Positions 19,183-30,682 of a stretch of DNA of 64,000 nt are shown one piece after another (position 1 is the first letter of the stretch; each line of letters starts with the position of its first letter). Under the pieces are notes generated by a model. The model made no database searches, was not told the origin of the DNA, and worked only from the letters and a program-made list of their open reading frames with translations. Made by a program: the position numbers and the translations under genes. The DNA comes from Pseudomonadota bacterium. GTDB lineage: Bacteria; Pseudomonadota; Alphaproteobacteria; Rhizobiales; Xanthobacteraceae. The DNA lies in NCBI GenBank assembly GCA_963204905.1, contig CAUJJN010000241.1, positions 1 through 64,000 on the forward strand, written 5' to 3'.

Positions 19183-19295
19183 CGCGAAACCTCTTCGATT
19201 AAGCGCGAGGCTGGCGACGCGGCATGGCGTTCCGCGCGACTGATGTCGCGGGAGGACAAGCGCACCACCGGGACACCCCGCCCGTGGACGATTAT

Positions 19296-19488
19296 GTTGT
19301 CGAGGCAGGTCTCCTGGCTCGCGGGTCAGCACTCACATCTGGCCTTCCCGAAGCGAGCGCTTCAGTGACCGTCTCGATGTGAATTCACCGCTTACAGTTG
19401 CGGGGGCAGCGCCGGCTTGACGCGATCCATGCGGATCTTTGCGCACCGGCTTCCCTCTTAGCTCCGGACAGGTCCGGAGAACCTCGAC
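19296..19488 (-). promoter_or_regulatory. Cobalamin riboswitch upstream of metE
   Basis: Minus strand contains AGCTAAGAGGGAAGCCGGTG, GCCGGCGCTGCCCCCGCAACTGTAAGCGG and B12 box AGCCAGGAGACCTGCC; ends about 110 nt before metE ATG; boundaries approximate. Confidence 0.93.
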
Positions 19489-19610
19489 ATTGGCATATTG
19501 ACTCAGCAGAAGCCCGGTTGACAGGGCAACCGCCGTGGAATCTTGCCCACCGCGAACGGCGGGACGCGATGCGGCGACACCGGCCCATCGGGGGTGGGCA
19601 GATCGGGATT

Positions 19611-20531
19611 TCAAAGCTGCGGCATCGCCTCCGGAATGATCGTCTGCACGATGGAAGCATCTAGCGCCTCGTAATCGTGTAGGCCGATGGTCGCGTAGAG
19701 TTCGGCACGGGTCTGCATTCGCTCGATCATGTTGTGAGTCCCACCGTCACGCGCGATGGCCTTGTAGAGTTCATCCTGCGCCTTGTTGGCGACGCGTAGC
19801 GAGGACACCGGCCAGATGACCATGCGATACCCCATGTCGCGAAATTCGCTCGCAGTGAAAAAAGGCGTGCGGCCAAACTCCGTCATGTTGGCAAGCAACG
19901 GCACACCTGGCATTCGCGCGGCGAAAGCACGGAACATCTCCGCCGAGGTCAAGGCTTCCGGGAAGATCGCGTCGGCGCCAGCTTCGATGAAAAGCCTGGC
20001 GCGGGCGACCGCGCCGTCGATGCCTTCGCTGGCGGCGGCATCGGTGCGCGCGATCAAATAGAGATGACGGCGCGCTTTCGCGGCCGCCGCGACCTTCGCC
20101 GCCATGTCACGAGCATCGGCGAGTTTCTTGTCGTTCAGATGGCCACATTTCTTTGGCAGCAGTTGATCCTCGATATGGACCGCGGCAGCTCCGGCATCCT
20201 CAAAGGCGCGGACCATATGCATGACGTTGAGCGCCTCGCCGTAACCGGTGTCCCCGTCGACAAGCACCGGCAGCCCACTGGCACGCGCCACCTGCCGGAT
20301 GAAGAAGGCGACCTCATCAACGGTGATGATGCCGAGATCGGGCAATCCCATCGATGCGGTCATGGCCGCGCCGGAGAGATAGGTTGCCTCAAACCCGGCG
20401 GCCTTGGCTTGAAGCGCCGCCATGCCATTATGGCTACCGGGCAATTGCAGAATTCCACCCCGCTCCACCAGAGCGCGGAAACGTTCGCCGGCAGGCGCGG
20501 ACGGAAGATCGGAAGCAACGAGATAGGGCAT
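19611..20531 (-). CDS. prpB: 2-Methylisocitrate lyase (PEP mutase/isocitrate lyase family)
   Basis: LPVLVDGDTGYGEALNVMHMVRAFEDAGAAAVHIEDQLLPKKCGHLNDKKL; next to prpC/prpD. Confidence 0.92.
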   Translation of the reverse strand: MPYLVASDLPSAPAGERFRALVERGGILQLPGSHNGMAALQAKAAGFEATYLSGAAMTASMGLPDLGIITVDEVAFFIRQVARASGLPVLVDGDTGYGEALNVMHMVRAFEDAGAAAVHIEDQLLPKKCGHLNDKKLADARDMAAKVAAAAKARRHLYLIARTDAAASEGIDGAVARARLFIEAGADAIFPEALTSAEMFRAFAARMPGVPLLANMTEFGRTPFFTASEFRDMGYRMVIWPVSSLRVANKAQDELYKAIARDGGTHNMIERMQTRAELYATIGLHDYEALDASIVQTIIPEAMPQL

Positions 20532-20542
20532 CGGCTTTTCCT

Positions 20543-21727
20543 TTACGCGGCACGTTTCGCGGGTGGGGCCGTGCGCTTCTCAATCGGAACGAACGTCAAA
20601 TTCTCCGGGCCGACGTAATTCGCCGTCGGACGAATGATCTTGTTGTCCTGGCGCTGCTCGATGACATGTGCGGCCCAGCCGGAGGTTCGCGCGATCACGA
20701 ACAGCGGTGTGAACATCGCGGTCGGCACGCCCATCATATGGTAGGAAACCGCACTGAACCAATCGAGGTTGGCAAACATCTTTTTCGTTTCCGCCATCAC
20801 CGCCTCGATGCGATCAGCGATATCGAACATCTTCATCGACCCTGCCTCGGCGGAAAGCCGCCTCGCCACATCCTTGATGATGCGGTTTCGTGGGTCGGCC
20901 ACCGTGTAGACCGGATGCCCGAAGCCGATCACGACTTCCTTGGCCTCTGCCCTCCGACGAATATCGGCCTCTGCCTCATCCGGATTGCCATAACGTTTCT
21001 GGATTTCGAACGCGACTTCGTTGGCGCCGCCATGCTTTGGCCCCCGCAGAGCGCCAATGGCTCCGGCAATCGCTGAATACATGTCCGATCCCGTTCCGGC
21101 GATACACCGCGCGGTGAAGGTCGAGGCGTTGAACTCATGTTCGGCATAAAGATTGAGCGATGTATGCATCGCATGGACATGCGATGCCTTCGGCGCGACC
21201 CCATGAAGCAGGTGCAGGAAATGTCCACCGATACTGTCGTCGTCGGTCTCGACTTCGATGCGACGCCCGTTGTGAGCGAAGTGGTGCCAGTACAGCAGCA
21301 TCGAGCCGAGCGAAGCCATCAGGCGATCGGCGATGTCGCGTGCGCCCGGATGGTTGTGGTCATGCGCCTCAGGTAACACACAGCCGAGCGTGGACACGCC
21401 GGAGCGCATCACATCCATCGGATGCGCGGCCGCAGGCAATGTCTCCAAGGTTGCACGCACCGCGGCTGGAAGCCCGCGCAGGCCTTTGAGCTTCGCCTTG
21501 TACGCCGCGAGTTCAGCGGATGTCGGCAACGCACCATGGACAAGCAGATACGCGATCTCCTCGAACTCGCAGGTTTCGGCGATGTCGAGAATATCATAGC
21601 CGCGATAGTGGAGATCGTTGCCGGTGCGCCCCACGGTGCACAGCGCCGTGTTGCCCGCGGCGACACCGGACAGTGCGACGGATTTCTTCGGCGCGGACTT
21701 GGCAGCGACAGTCTTTTCAGCGCTCAT
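20543..21727 (-). CDS. prpC: 2-Methylcitrate synthase
   Basis: Citrate synthase fold with [22 protein letters not shown] and [21 protein letters not shown]; start at [10 protein letters not shown]. Confidence 0.93.
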   Translation of the reverse strand: MSAEKTVAAKSAPKKSVALSGVAAGNTALCTVGRTGNDLHYRGYDILDIAETCEFEEIAYLLVHGALPTSAELAAYKAKLKGLRGLPAAVRATLETLPAAAHPMDVMRSGVSTLGCVLPEAHDHNHPGARDIADRLMASLGSMLLYWHHFAHNGRRIEVETDDDSIGGHFLHLLHGVAPKASHVHAMHTSLNLYAEHEFNASTFTARCIAGTGSDMYSAIAGAIGALRGPKHGGANEVAFEIQKRYGNPDEAEADIRRRAEAKEVVIGFGHPVYTVADPRNRIIKDVARRLSAEAGSMKMFDIADRIEAVMAETKKMFANLDWFSAVSYHMMGVPTAMFTPLFVIARTSGWAAHVIEQRQDNKIIRPTANYVGPENLTFVPIEKRTAPPAKRAA

Positions 21728-21740
21728 GGTGTCCTCCCAT

Positions 21741-23285
21741 CTATTCGGCCGCGTCGGAACGGCGCACGTTCGCGCCGTTCCAATCGAAAATGCCCGATGA
21801 CCTGTGCGTGCCGAGACGCGCGGCATCGACGGTGAAGGTCAGCCCGCCCAGTTCCCGGGCTGTGAGTTCGGGCAACCGCGCGACCAGAGCAAGAAACCGA
21901 TCCTGCTCGGCCGGTGCGATGACATCGTCGGCGAGCGAACGGAATTTCGCGACATACTGATCCCGTGCAAACGGGCGCGCCCCCGACGGATGCGCGTCGG
22001 CCAGAGCGATCTCGTCGGCAATGATCGAACCGCCCTTGAGATGGACGACGACCTTGCCACCGAACGCCTTCTCCTTCGGATCGCGACTGTGATAGCGCCG
22101 CGTCCATTCCGCGTCCTCGACAGTGGAAATCTTGCGCCACAGCGCCACGGTTTCCGGACGCGCCGCGCGCTCGGGCGCATAGGAGCGCTCGTGATGCCAG
22201 CCACCGTCTTCCAGCGCGACCGCGAAGATGTACATGATCGAGTGATCGAGCGTCTCCCGGCTGGCCTTTGGGTCCATCTTCTGTGGATCGTTGGCGCCAG
22301 TGCCGATGACGTAGTGTGTGTGATGGCTGGTGTGGATGACGATGCTTTCCACCTTGGAAAGATCACCGATCTTTTTACCAAGCCTGCGCGCCAGGTCGAT
22401 CAGCGCCTGACTTTGATATTCCGCCGAATGCTCCTTGGTGTAGGTATCGAGGATGGCGCGCTTGGCCTCGCCTTTTTCCGGCAGCGGAACGACATATTCA
22501 GCTTTCGGTCCCGATAGGAGATACGCGATGAAGCCGTCCTCGCCTTCCCATGCGGGGGACGGCGCGCCCTCGCCGCGCATGACGCGGTCAACAGCCTCGA
22601 TCGCCATCTTTCCGGCAAAGGCAGGCGCGTAGGCCTTCCAGCTTGAAATCTCGCCCTTTCGCGATTGTCGTGTCGTGGTGGTGGTGTGCAGGGCCTGCTG
22701 CACCGCCTGATAGATGGTCTCCGTCGGCAAGTTCAGCAGTGTGCCGATGCCTGCTGCGGCGGAAGGTCCGAGGTGAGCGATGTGATCGATCTTGTGCTCG
22801 TGAAGACAGATCCCCTTCACCAGATCGACCTGAATCTCATACCCCGTCGCAAGACCACGAACGAGATCGGCGCCGGATGATCCGCAATGCTGCGCTGCCG
22901 CCAGGATGGGCGGGATATTGTCGCCGGGGTGTGAATACTCGGCGGCCAGAAACGTATCGTGGAAATCCAGTTCACGCACGGCGACACCGTTGGCCCACGC
23001 CGCCCATTCCGGCGAAATCCGCTGCTGTTGCGGCAGGCCGAATACCGTCGCGCCCGGCTGAAACGGATGCGCTTCCGCCTGCGCGCGTGCGCTCGCCACC
23101 GGCCGCCGCGCCAGCGAGGCAGCGGCAACCGACGCATTGTCGATGATCCGATTGCCGATCATCTCGACGACATCGGCCTCGACTGCCACCAGATCGGCCG
23201 CGACCTCGGCGATCTTCCAGGCAAGCTGATCGTTGCGCCGCAGGTCTTCGGCGGATTTATGCGTACGGACGGTATGCGATTTCAA
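21741..23285 (-). CDS. prpD: 2-Methylcitrate dehydratase (MmgE/PrpD family)
   Basis: 514 aa; [28 protein letters not shown] and [23 protein letters not shown]; in prp operon. Confidence 0.93.
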   Translation of the reverse strand: MKSHTVRTHKSAEDLRRNDQLAWKIAEVAADLVAVEADVVEMIGNRIIDNASVAAASLARRPVASARAQAEAHPFQPGATVFGLPQQQRISPEWAAWANGVAVRELDFHDTFLAAEYSHPGDNIPPILAAAQHCGSSGADLVRGLATGYEIQVDLVKGICLHEHKIDHIAHLGPSAAAGIGTLLNLPTETIYQAVQQALHTTTTTRQSRKGEISSWKAYAPAFAGKMAIEAVDRVMRGEGAPSPAWEGEDGFIAYLLSGPKAEYVVPLPEKGEAKRAILDTYTKEHSAEYQSQALIDLARRLGKKIGDLSKVESIVIHTSHHTHYVIGTGANDPQKMDPKASRETLDHSIMYIFAVALEDGGWHHERSYAPERAARPETVALWRKISTVEDAEWTRRYHSRDPKEKAFGGKVVVHLKGGSIIADEIALADAHPSGARPFARDQYVAKFRSLADDVIAPAEQDRFLALVARLPELTARELGGLTFTVDAARLGTHRSSGIFDWNGANVRRSDAAE

Positions 23286-23710
23286 AGCGACATCTCCTCT
23301 CGTGGAATCTGATTGTTGGTGCCGGGTATGGGGATCGGCGCCCCTGCCGCGTCGATCGCCACCATCATGAACCGGCCAGTAATGCGCGGCGGCTCGAATT
23401 CACCGGACGCGTCTTCGGTCGCGATCTCGACAATCACGGTCATCGACGAGCGCCCGTGAAAAACAACCTGGGCCCGCACCTCGATGATCTCGCCAAGCAA
23501 AACCGGCTTGCGAAACTCGATATTGTCCGCTTTCGCCATGACGACGGCGCACCGCGCGTAGCGCGATGAGCAGACAAAGGCGGCCTTGCCCATCAGTTGC
23601 AGCGCGGCGACGCCATAGAGCGTGCCGTAGTGATTGGTGTGTTCGGGCACCACCAACTCCACCAACCGCACGTCGGACGCGCGCACCTTTTCAACGGCAG
23701 ATGACGTCAT
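23282..23710 (-). CDS. Hotdog-fold acyl-CoA thioesterase
   Basis: [63 protein letters not shown]; overlaps prpD by 4 bp; start at MTSSAVEK. Confidence 0.88.
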   Translation of the reverse strand: MTSSAVEKVRASDVRLVELVVPEHTNHYGTLYGVAALQLMGKAAFVCSSRYARCAVVMAKADNIEFRKPVLLGEIIEVRAQVVFHGRSSMTVIVEIATEDASGEFEPPRITGRFMMVAIDAAGAPIPIPGTNNQIPREEMSL

Positions 23711-23743
23711 CGGGCCTCCCTCAGCGCTTGCTTTCCGGCCAGT

Positions 23744-23839
23744 AACTTCGCAATATTCACACAATGGAAAATCTCTGAAGGGCTGATATTGCGGATATTT
23801 GCAAACATCCTTCGTCATTTTTGTAAAGTTTGTGAAGTT
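23744..23839. promoter_or_regulatory. Divergent promoter/operator region with RamB/ScfR-like half-sites
   Basis: AACTTCGCAA (23744-23753), TTTGCAAA (23798-23805), and TTTTGTAAAGTT / TTTGTGAAGTT (about 23819-23839) between divergent thioesterase-prp and regulator genes. Confidence 0.5.
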
Positions 23840-23850
23840 GAGGGGCCGTA

Positions 23851-25275
23851 ATGAAGAAGGTCTTCATGGGCATACGGCTGAAGCGGCTGCGCGAAGAACG
23901 GCGCATGACGCAACAGGCGCTGGCATCCGCGCTTGGCCTGTCCCTGAGCTATCTCAACCAGATCGAAAACAATCAGCGACCGCTCACAGTGCCCGTGCTG
24001 CTGAAGCTCAACGCCGCGTTCGGCATCGACGTACAGTTGTTTTCCGACGATGATGAAGCGCGCCTGATCTCCGATTTGCGCGAGACGTTATCCGACCCGC
24101 AAATCGGTGAAGCCGTTTCCACCGCGGAACTTCGCGAGGTCGCAATCAACATGCCCGCCGTCGGTCGTGCGCTCGTCAACCTCAATCGCAAATATCGTCA
24201 CGCGATCGAACAAAGCGCGGCTCTGTCCGCTCGGCTGGGGGAAGATCGTCAGGCGACCATTGCAACGATTCCATCCACCCCTTTTGAGGAAGTCAGGGAC
24301 TTTTTTTACCTGCATCATAACTACATCGGAGAACTCGACGAGGCCGCAGAAGCCATCGCCACGCGAATGAAGTTTCCCGTCGGCCAAACAGCGCCGGCGC
24401 TCGCGGCCTACCTCGAGGATCGACATCGGATCAAGGTGATGACCGACGGCATCGACAATGCCGGGCTTGCGGTTCAGCGAAGCTACGATCCCGCAGCGCG
24501 AACGCTGCGCCTCGCACCAAACCTGCGGCCGGGCCAACAAGCCTTCCAGATGGCCACGCAGATTGCCATTCTGGAGCAAGATGATCTGTTGCGCGCAATC
24601 GTCGACAAAGGAGCATTCACGAGCAGCGAATCCCGCGGGCTTGCACGCATTGGGCTTGCCAATTACTTTGCCGGCGCGCTGACCCTTCCCTATGCGACCT
24701 TTCTTGGTTCTGCCGAGCGACAGCGCTACGATATCGAATTGCTGGGGCATCAGTTCGGAGTCGGCTTCGAGACCGTCTGTCATCGCCTGAGCACGCTACA
24801 GCGTCACAATGCGCGCGGTGTGCCATTCTTCTTCATTCGTGTCGATCGCGCCGGAAACATTTCGAAACGTCAGTCCGCCACCGACTTTCACTTCTCGCGC
24901 GTCGGCGGCACATGCCCGTTGTGGAATGTCTATGAGGCATTCGCCAACCCGGGACGCATCCTCACGCAATTGGCGCGAATGCCGGACGATCGGACTTACC
25001 TTTGGATCGCCCGGACAGTCTCGCATGGGCGGAGCGGATATGGTGCGCCGACCAAAACTTTCGCGATCGCGCTGGGATGCGACATTCGCTACGCCGACCG
25101 CGTGGTCTATGCCCAAGGCCTGAACATCGATCCGTCGTTGGCGACACCGATCGGCATGGGGTGCAAGGTCTGCGAGCGCTCCGGGTGCCCGCAACGCGCC
25201 TTCCCGCCGATTGGACGGGACCTCAACGTCGATGAGACACGCTCATACTTCGAGCCTTACGCCACATCGTCCTGA
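23851..25275 (+). CDS. XRE-family short-chain fatty acyl-CoA regulator (ScfR/RamB-like)
   Basis: N-terminal Xre HTH (RLKRLREERRMTQQALASALGLSLSYLNQIENNQRPL), IrrE/ImmA-like middle domain, C-terminal Cys-containing domain (GMGCKVCERSGCPQRAFPP). Confidence 0.9.
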   Translation: MKKVFMGIRLKRLREERRMTQQALASALGLSLSYLNQIENNQRPLTVPVLLKLNAAFGIDVQLFSDDDEARLISDLRETLSDPQIGEAVSTAELREVAINMPAVGRALVNLNRKYRHAIEQSAALSARLGEDRQATIATIPSTPFEEVRDFFYLHHNYIGELDEAAEAIATRMKFPVGQTAPALAAYLEDRHRIKVMTDGIDNAGLAVQRSYDPAARTLRLAPNLRPGQQAFQMATQIAILEQDDLLRAIVDKGAFTSSESRGLARIGLANYFAGALTLPYATFLGSAERQRYDIELLGHQFGVGFETVCHRLSTLQRHNARGVPFFFIRVDRAGNISKRQSATDFHFSRVGGTCPLWNVYEAFANPGRILTQLARMPDDRTYLWIARTVSHGRSGYGAPTKTFAIALGCDIRYADRVVYAQGLNIDPSLATPIGMGCKVCERSGCPQRAFPPIGRDLNVDETRSYFEPYATSS

Positions 25276-25467
25276 AGGACGTATGACGTATCGACCGGAA
25301 ACCCGGAAGGCCGCTTCTTAACCCGAACAGAATCGGATCAACATCGTGGCCTGTCGGGGTCGGCGGCGGGATATTCCGTCGAAGCCGATCGCCGAAACTC
25401 AATTTATTCTGAGTATCGCGTTAAGAGGCCATTGACACTTTCCGCCGAATGTCACCACATATAGGCG

Positions 25468-25662
25468 TCATGGTTCTGCCGGATCGCAAGATTTGGTGGC
25501 TAAGAGGGAAGCCGGTAAACTGCGCATAGCGCACGAGTCCGGCGCTGCCCCCGCAACTGTAAGCAGTGAGTTTCGCCCGATTTTACGTCACTGACGCTCC
25601 TTTGAGCGTCGGGAAGACCGGGCGCGACGACGACCTGCGAGCCAGGAGACCTGCCGTGACAC
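25468..25662 (+). promoter_or_regulatory. Cobalamin riboswitch upstream of nrdAB
   Basis: GGCTAAGAGGGAAGCCGGT, CCGGCGCTGCCCCCGCAACTGTAAGCAGT and B12 box GAGCCAGGAGACCTGCC; boundaries approximate. Confidence 0.94.
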
Positions 25663-25792
25663 CAGAACGTCCACGGGCGGGGTGTCCGGAGGCCGCTTGC
25701 TTGTCATGGCCGACATCTGAATCGGCATGCGATCCGGCGCCTGCTCACGTCCAGCCCCCCACGATAACCGACCAACGCTACGGGGCCTGCCG

Positions 25793-28705
25793 ATGTCTTT
25801 GTCTCTTGATCGCGAACGCGCGAACGAACGTCCTCTCATTCAGTTGCGTCCCGAGTCCCTGAAGAAACCGGCCGCCGAACCGGGAATGCAGATCATCCGG
25901 CGTAACGGCACGGTCTCGCCGTTCGACGCCGGCAAGATTTCCGTTGCCATGACCAAGGCATTCCTTGCGGTGGAAGGAAATACCGCAGCCGCATCACGCC
26001 GCGTGCATGAAGCCGTCGAAAAGCTCACCGAGGAAGTCGTCGGCACCCTCACCCGCAGGCTGGGAGATGGGCGGACATTCCATATCGAAGACGTGCAGGA
26101 TCAGGTCGAACTGGCTTTGATGCGCAGTGAGCATCACAAGGTGGCCCGCGCCTACGTGCTGTATCGCGAGGATCGTGCCAGGCGGCGCGCCGAAACCGAA
26201 GCCGCGAAGAACGCACAATCGCCCGCCGGGCCCGCGCTGCACGTCAAACTGGCAAACGGCGCGCTGGCGCCGCTCGATGATGCCCGCGTAGCGCTTATCG
26301 TTCGCGAAGCCTGCGCCGGTCTCGACGGTGTCGATCCGTCTCCGGTTCTCGCTGAAACCTATCGCAATCTCTACGACGGCATCAGCCAGGACGAACTGGC
26401 ATTGGCCAGCGTGATGGCCGCGCGTACGCTTGTCGAACAAGAGCCGAACTACACCTACGTCAGCGCACGGTTGCTGCTCGACAAACTGCGGACCGAGGTT
26501 CTGTCGTTCGTCCATGGCGCGCCGACGAGCGCCTCGCAAGCCGACATGGCGACACGCTACGCCGAATACTTCCCGGCCTACATCAAGACGGGCATCAGGA
26601 CCGAACTGCTCGATCCCGATCTCGGCCGGTTCGATCTCAAGAAGATCGCAGCCGCGCTGAAGCCCGAACGCGATCTCGCCTTCCAGTTCCTCGGCCTGCA
26701 AACGCTCTACGACCGTTATTTTCTTCACACCGACGGCAATCGTATTGAACTGCCGCAGGCGTTCTTCATGCGCGTCGCCATGGGGCTGGCGATCCGCGAA
26801 ATCGACCGCGAAGCTCGCGCCATCGAATTTTACGACCTGCTGTCGTCGTTTGACTTCATGGCCTCGACGCCGACGCTGTTCAACTCCGGAACGCTGCGTC
26901 CGCAACTCTCGTCATGCTTCCTGACCACGGTGGCCGACGACCTCGACGGGATCTTCAAGGCCATCAAGGACAACGCGCTGCTGGCGAAGTATTCCGGCGG
27001 CCTCGGCAACGACTGGACCCGCGTCCGCGGCCTCGGCGCGCACATCAAGGGCACCAATGGCGAAAGCCAGGGCGTGGTGCCGTTCCTCAAGGTCGCCAAC
27101 GACACAGCCATCGCGGTGAACCAGGGCGGCAAACGCAAGGGTGCGGTCTGCGCCTATCTCGAGACGTGGCACATCGACATCGAGGAGTTCCTCGACCTGC
27201 GCAAGAACACCGGCGATGACCGCCGCCGCACCCACGACATGAACACCGCCAACTGGGTGCCCGACCTGTTCATGCAACGTGTCGAGGCGGACGGCGATTG
27301 GACCCTGTTCTCGCCGGACGAAACTCCCGACCTGCACGACCTCTACGGCAAGCCGTTCGCGGAACGCTACGCAGCCTATGAAGCCAAGGCCGAACGCGGC
27401 GAAATGCGGGTCTTCAAGACGATCCGCGCCACCGACCTCTGGCGCAAGATGTTGACGATGCTGTTCGAGACCGGGCATCCGTGGATCACGTTCAAGGACC
27501 CGTGCAATCTGCGCTCGCCGCAACAGCACATTGGCGTCATTCACTCATCGAATCTCTGCACCGAGATCACGCTGAACACCTCGGATGACGAAGTCGCGGT
27601 CTGCAATCTCGGCTCCATCAACCTGCCCAATCACATTCTCGACGGCGGCCTCGACGACGCACGCTTGCAGCGCACGATCACGACCGCCATGCGAATGCTC
27701 GACAATGTCATCGACATCAACTTCTACACCATCCCGGAAGCTCGCCGTTCCAACCTGCAACATCGCCCGGTCGGCCTGGGTCTGATGGGATTCCAGGATG
27801 CCATTCAGACACTACGTATCCCGATGGCGTCGGAGGCGGCCGTGGCGTTCGCCGACACCAGCATGGAAGCGATCTCGTTTCATGCGATTTCCGCGTCGGT
27901 CGACCTTGCCGCCGAACGCGGCCGCTATCCGTCTTTCGACGGGTCACTATGGAGCCAGGGCATTTTGCCGCTGGATTCCATCGAACGCCTGGCCGATGCG
28001 CGCGGCGCGCTCGATCTCGACCGCTCCGCGACCCGCGACTGGGAGACCTTGCGCGGACGGGTCAAGATCATCGGAATGCGCAACTCCAATGTAATGGCAA
28101 TCGCGCCGACCGCGACCATCTCCAACATCTGCGGCGTCGCGCAATCGATCGAACCCGCCTACCAGAATCTCTATGTGAAATCGAACATGTCCGGGGACTT
28201 CACGGTGGTGAACGAGCTTTTGGTTCGCGACCTGAAGGCGCGCGGTCTCTGGGACGAGGTGATGATCAACGACCTGAAATACTTCGACGGCAGCGTCGGC
28301 GCCATCGACCGCATCCCGGACGACCTCAAGGCGCTCTACGCCACCGCCTTCGAGATCGATTGCGCATGGCTCATCGAGGCGGCCGCGCGCCGGCAGAAAT
28401 GGATCGATCAGGCGCAGTCGCTCAACCTCTACATTGCCAATCCATCCGGCAAGAAGCTTGATGCCCTGTATCGTCTGGCATGGACGCGCGGCCTCAAGAC
28501 GACCTACTATCTGCGTTCACGCAGCGCCACCCACGTCGAGAAATCCACGCTCAAAGGCACTGACGGCAAGCTGAACGCGGTCTCCGCGACGACGTCAATG
28601 ATAACGCACGCACCCATCCTGGTGCCACGCGCGGAAACCGCGCCCAACCTCGACGGCGTCCTAGCCTGTTCCATCGACAACCCTGACTGCGAAGCCTGTC
28701 AGTAA
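25793..28705 (+). CDS. nrdA: Class I ribonucleoside-diphosphate reductase alpha subunit (with N-terminal ATP-cone)
   Basis: [27 protein letters not shown]-cone; [54 protein letters not shown]-terminus; no TTG-start needed, ATG at 25793. Confidence 0.96.
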   Translation: MSLSLDRERANERPLIQLRPESLKKPAAEPGMQIIRRNGTVSPFDAGKISVAMTKAFLAVEGNTAAASRRVHEAVEKLTEEVVGTLTRRLGDGRTFHIEDVQDQVELALMRSEHHKVARAYVLYREDRARRRAETEAAKNAQSPAGPALHVKLANGALAPLDDARVALIVREACAGLDGVDPSPVLAETYRNLYDGISQDELALASVMAARTLVEQEPNYTYVSARLLLDKLRTEVLSFVHGAPTSASQADMATRYAEYFPAYIKTGIRTELLDPDLGRFDLKKIAAALKPERDLAFQFLGLQTLYDRYFLHTDGNRIELPQAFFMRVAMGLAIREIDREARAIEFYDLLSSFDFMASTPTLFNSGTLRPQLSSCFLTTVADDLDGIFKAIKDNALLAKYSGGLGNDWTRVRGLGAHIKGTNGESQGVVPFLKVANDTAIAVNQGGKRKGAVCAYLETWHIDIEEFLDLRKNTGDDRRRTHDMNTANWVPDLFMQRVEADGDWTLFSPDETPDLHDLYGKPFAERYAAYEAKAERGEMRVFKTIRATDLWRKMLTMLFETGHPWITFKDPCNLRSPQQHIGVIHSSNLCTEITLNTSDDEVAVCNLGSINLPNHILDGGLDDARLQRTITTAMRMLDNVIDINFYTIPEARRSNLQHRPVGLGLMGFQDAIQTLRIPMASEAAVAFADTSMEAISFHAISASVDLAAERGRYPSFDGSLWSQGILPLDSIERLADARGALDLDRSATRDWETLRGRVKIIGMRNSNVMAIAPTATISNICGVAQSIEPAYQNLYVKSNMSGDFTVVNELLVRDLKARGLWDEVMINDLKYFDGSVGAIDRIPDDLKALYATAFEIDCAWLIEAAARRQKWIDQAQSLNLYIANPSGKKLDALYRLAWTRGLKTTYYLRSRSATHVEKSTLKGTDGKLNAVSATTSMITHAPILVPRAETAPNLDGVLACSIDNPDCEACQ

Positions 28706-28826
28706 TCAATCCGTCGTCACGGCCCGGCCTCTCATCGTCCGTGTCGCCTCTTCGACACCGCATCTGAATGTGAAGCGCCGCCAACGAGGCCGGCCGCGAC
28801 GAACAATAGACTCAAGGAAAACCATC

Positions 28827-29960
28827 ATGCTCGACTGGTCCGACACATCCACCCCCGCAAAGCCTACACCGGCGACGATCTTTAACTCCGCTGCCCCGTC
28901 GTCCGCCGAACAGACCGGCCTCGGCGCGATCGATCGTTCGGGCGGCCGCGTATCCGTTGACGACAAGCGGATGATCAACTGCCGCGCCGACGTCAACCAG
29001 TTGCTGCCGCTGAAATACCGTTGGGCGTGGGAAAAGTATCTCGCAGGCTGCAACAACCACTGGATGCCCACAGAGGTCTCCATGCAAGCGGACATCGCGC
29101 TTTGGAAATCCAAGGATGGGCTGACGGACGACGAACGACGCGCCATCAAGCGCAACCTCGGATTCTTCGCGGCCTCCGAAAGTCTCGTCGCCAACAACAT
29201 CGTGCTGGCAATCTATCGCCACCTCACTAATCCGGAGTGCCGGCAATACCTGTTGCGGCAGGCATTCGAGGAGGCGGTGCATACTCACACGTTCCAGTAC
29301 ATCGTCGAAAGCCTCGGTCTCGACGAGGGCGAGCTCTTTAATATGTACAGGGAGGTCCCCTCCATTACCGACAAGGCGGCATGGGCACTCAAGCACACGC
29401 AACATCTCGACGATCCGGACTTCAAGACCGGCACGCCCGAGGCGGACCAGGCTTTCCTGCGTGATCTCGTCGCCTTCTATGTCATTTTCGAAGGTATGTG
29501 GTTCTACACCGGCTTCGCACAGATCTTGTCGCTCGGCCGCCGCAACAAGATGGTCGGCATCGCAGAACAGTATCAGTACATCCTGCGCGACGAGTCGATT
29601 CATCTCAATTTCGGCATCGACGTCATCAATCAGATCAAGATCGAGAATCCGCATTTGTGGACAGCGACCTTCCAGGAAGAGGTTCGCGGCATGATCCGGA
29701 CCGCCGCGGACCTTGAGGCCGCCTATGGCCGGGACACCATGCCGCGCGGCTTCCTCGGACTGAATGCGGCGCTGTGCGAGCAATATATGCACTTCATCGC
29801 CAATCGCCGCTGCGCCCAGATCGGTCTCGCGCCGGTGTTCGCGGAGGCCGACAATCCCTTCCCATGGATGAGCGAGGCGATGGATCTCAAAAAGGAGAAG
29901 AATTTCTTCGAGACCCGCGTGATCGAGTATCAGAACGGCGGCGCGCTGAGTTGGGAATAG
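28827..29960 (+). CDS. nrdB: Class I ribonucleoside-diphosphate reductase beta subunit
   Basis: [55 protein letters not shown] and [18 protein letters not shown] metal-site motifs; start MLDWSD. Confidence 0.96.
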   Translation: MLDWSDTSTPAKPTPATIFNSAAPSSAEQTGLGAIDRSGGRVSVDDKRMINCRADVNQLLPLKYRWAWEKYLAGCNNHWMPTEVSMQADIALWKSKDGLTDDERRAIKRNLGFFAASESLVANNIVLAIYRHLTNPECRQYLLRQAFEEAVHTHTFQYIVESLGLDEGELFNMYREVPSITDKAAWALKHTQHLDDPDFKTGTPEADQAFLRDLVAFYVIFEGMWFYTGFAQILSLGRRNKMVGIAEQYQYILRDESIHLNFGIDVINQIKIENPHLWTATFQEEVRGMIRTAADLEAAYGRDTMPRGFLGLNAALCEQYMHFIANRRCAQIGLAPVFAEADNPFPWMSEAMDLKKEKNFFETRVIEYQNGGALSWE

Positions 29961-30271
29961 CCGGGCCGGGCTGCGCCCGACCACAACTCAGGCTACAAAT
30001 ATTGGCTCCCCATGGCTGTCACGATGGCGAGAGAATCACGCCATCGTGCATGTGCGATCAAATCGGCGGGCGATTCCCGATCGCTTGTCGAGGCGACAGC
30101 GGCGGCCTGCTCACAGACTGGCATTCCGATCTTCGAACGGACGTGACTACGCGCATCCCGACTTTTGGTATCAGGCGAACATTATGCGTAATCATTCCGT
30201 TAGCCGGCGCGAACTCGCAACGTGAGCTTGCTCGGCCCAAAGCGAATCGAAAACCTCCTGAACGCTCGCAG

Positions 30272-30610
30272 CTAGTGACTGATCATCCAGGGCCGTGCGG
30301 TCGGAAAGCCCTTTGCTCCGCCCTTTGTCTTGGTCATCAAACGTGACGGCTTTCCGGAACAGCAACCGCAGCCCGGGCCGTGCGAAGCCTTGTACTCGTC
30401 GAGCGTCTTCGGTGCGTGCGCGCTGCGCTCATTGAGCGAGCGCGCCTTGCGCGTCTCCGCCGGCATGCATGAAAACCGGGGCGCCGTCAGAATGACCCGC
30501 GGTGACGCCTCGCCACAATCCGGGCAGACGTCCGGCAGCTCATATTCCGACATCGGTCGCATGTTGGTGAAAGGGCCGCAGTCGTCGCAAAGATACTCGT
30601 AGACCGGCAT
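30272..30610 (-). CDS. fmdB: FmdB-family zinc ribbon protein
   Basis: MPVYEYLCDDCGPFTNMRPMSEYELPDVCPDCGEASPRVI. Confidence 0.88.
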   Translation of the reverse strand: MPVYEYLCDDCGPFTNMRPMSEYELPDVCPDCGEASPRVILTAPRFSCMPAETRKARSLNERSAHAPKTLDEYKASHGPGCGCCSGKPSRLMTKTKGGAKGFPTARPWMISH

Positions 30611-30682
30611 ATCAACCTCGCCATCAATCGGGAGCATGAACGTGAGCGACGATTGCGCCGCCCACGTTTCTGAAGCAGTTAC

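Noticed and set aside
17332-19368. 678-aa plus-strand ORF
   Set aside because: Antisense to metE and to its riboswitch; Arg/His/Gln-rich composition typical of shadow ORFs in high-GC genes, no recognisable domain.
19333-19664. Small ORFs over the metE leader
   Set aside because: They overlap the cobalamin riboswitch whose conserved boxes explain the sequence.
28812-29984. 390-aa minus-strand ORF
   Set aside because: Antisense to nrdB, which has all catalytic motifs.
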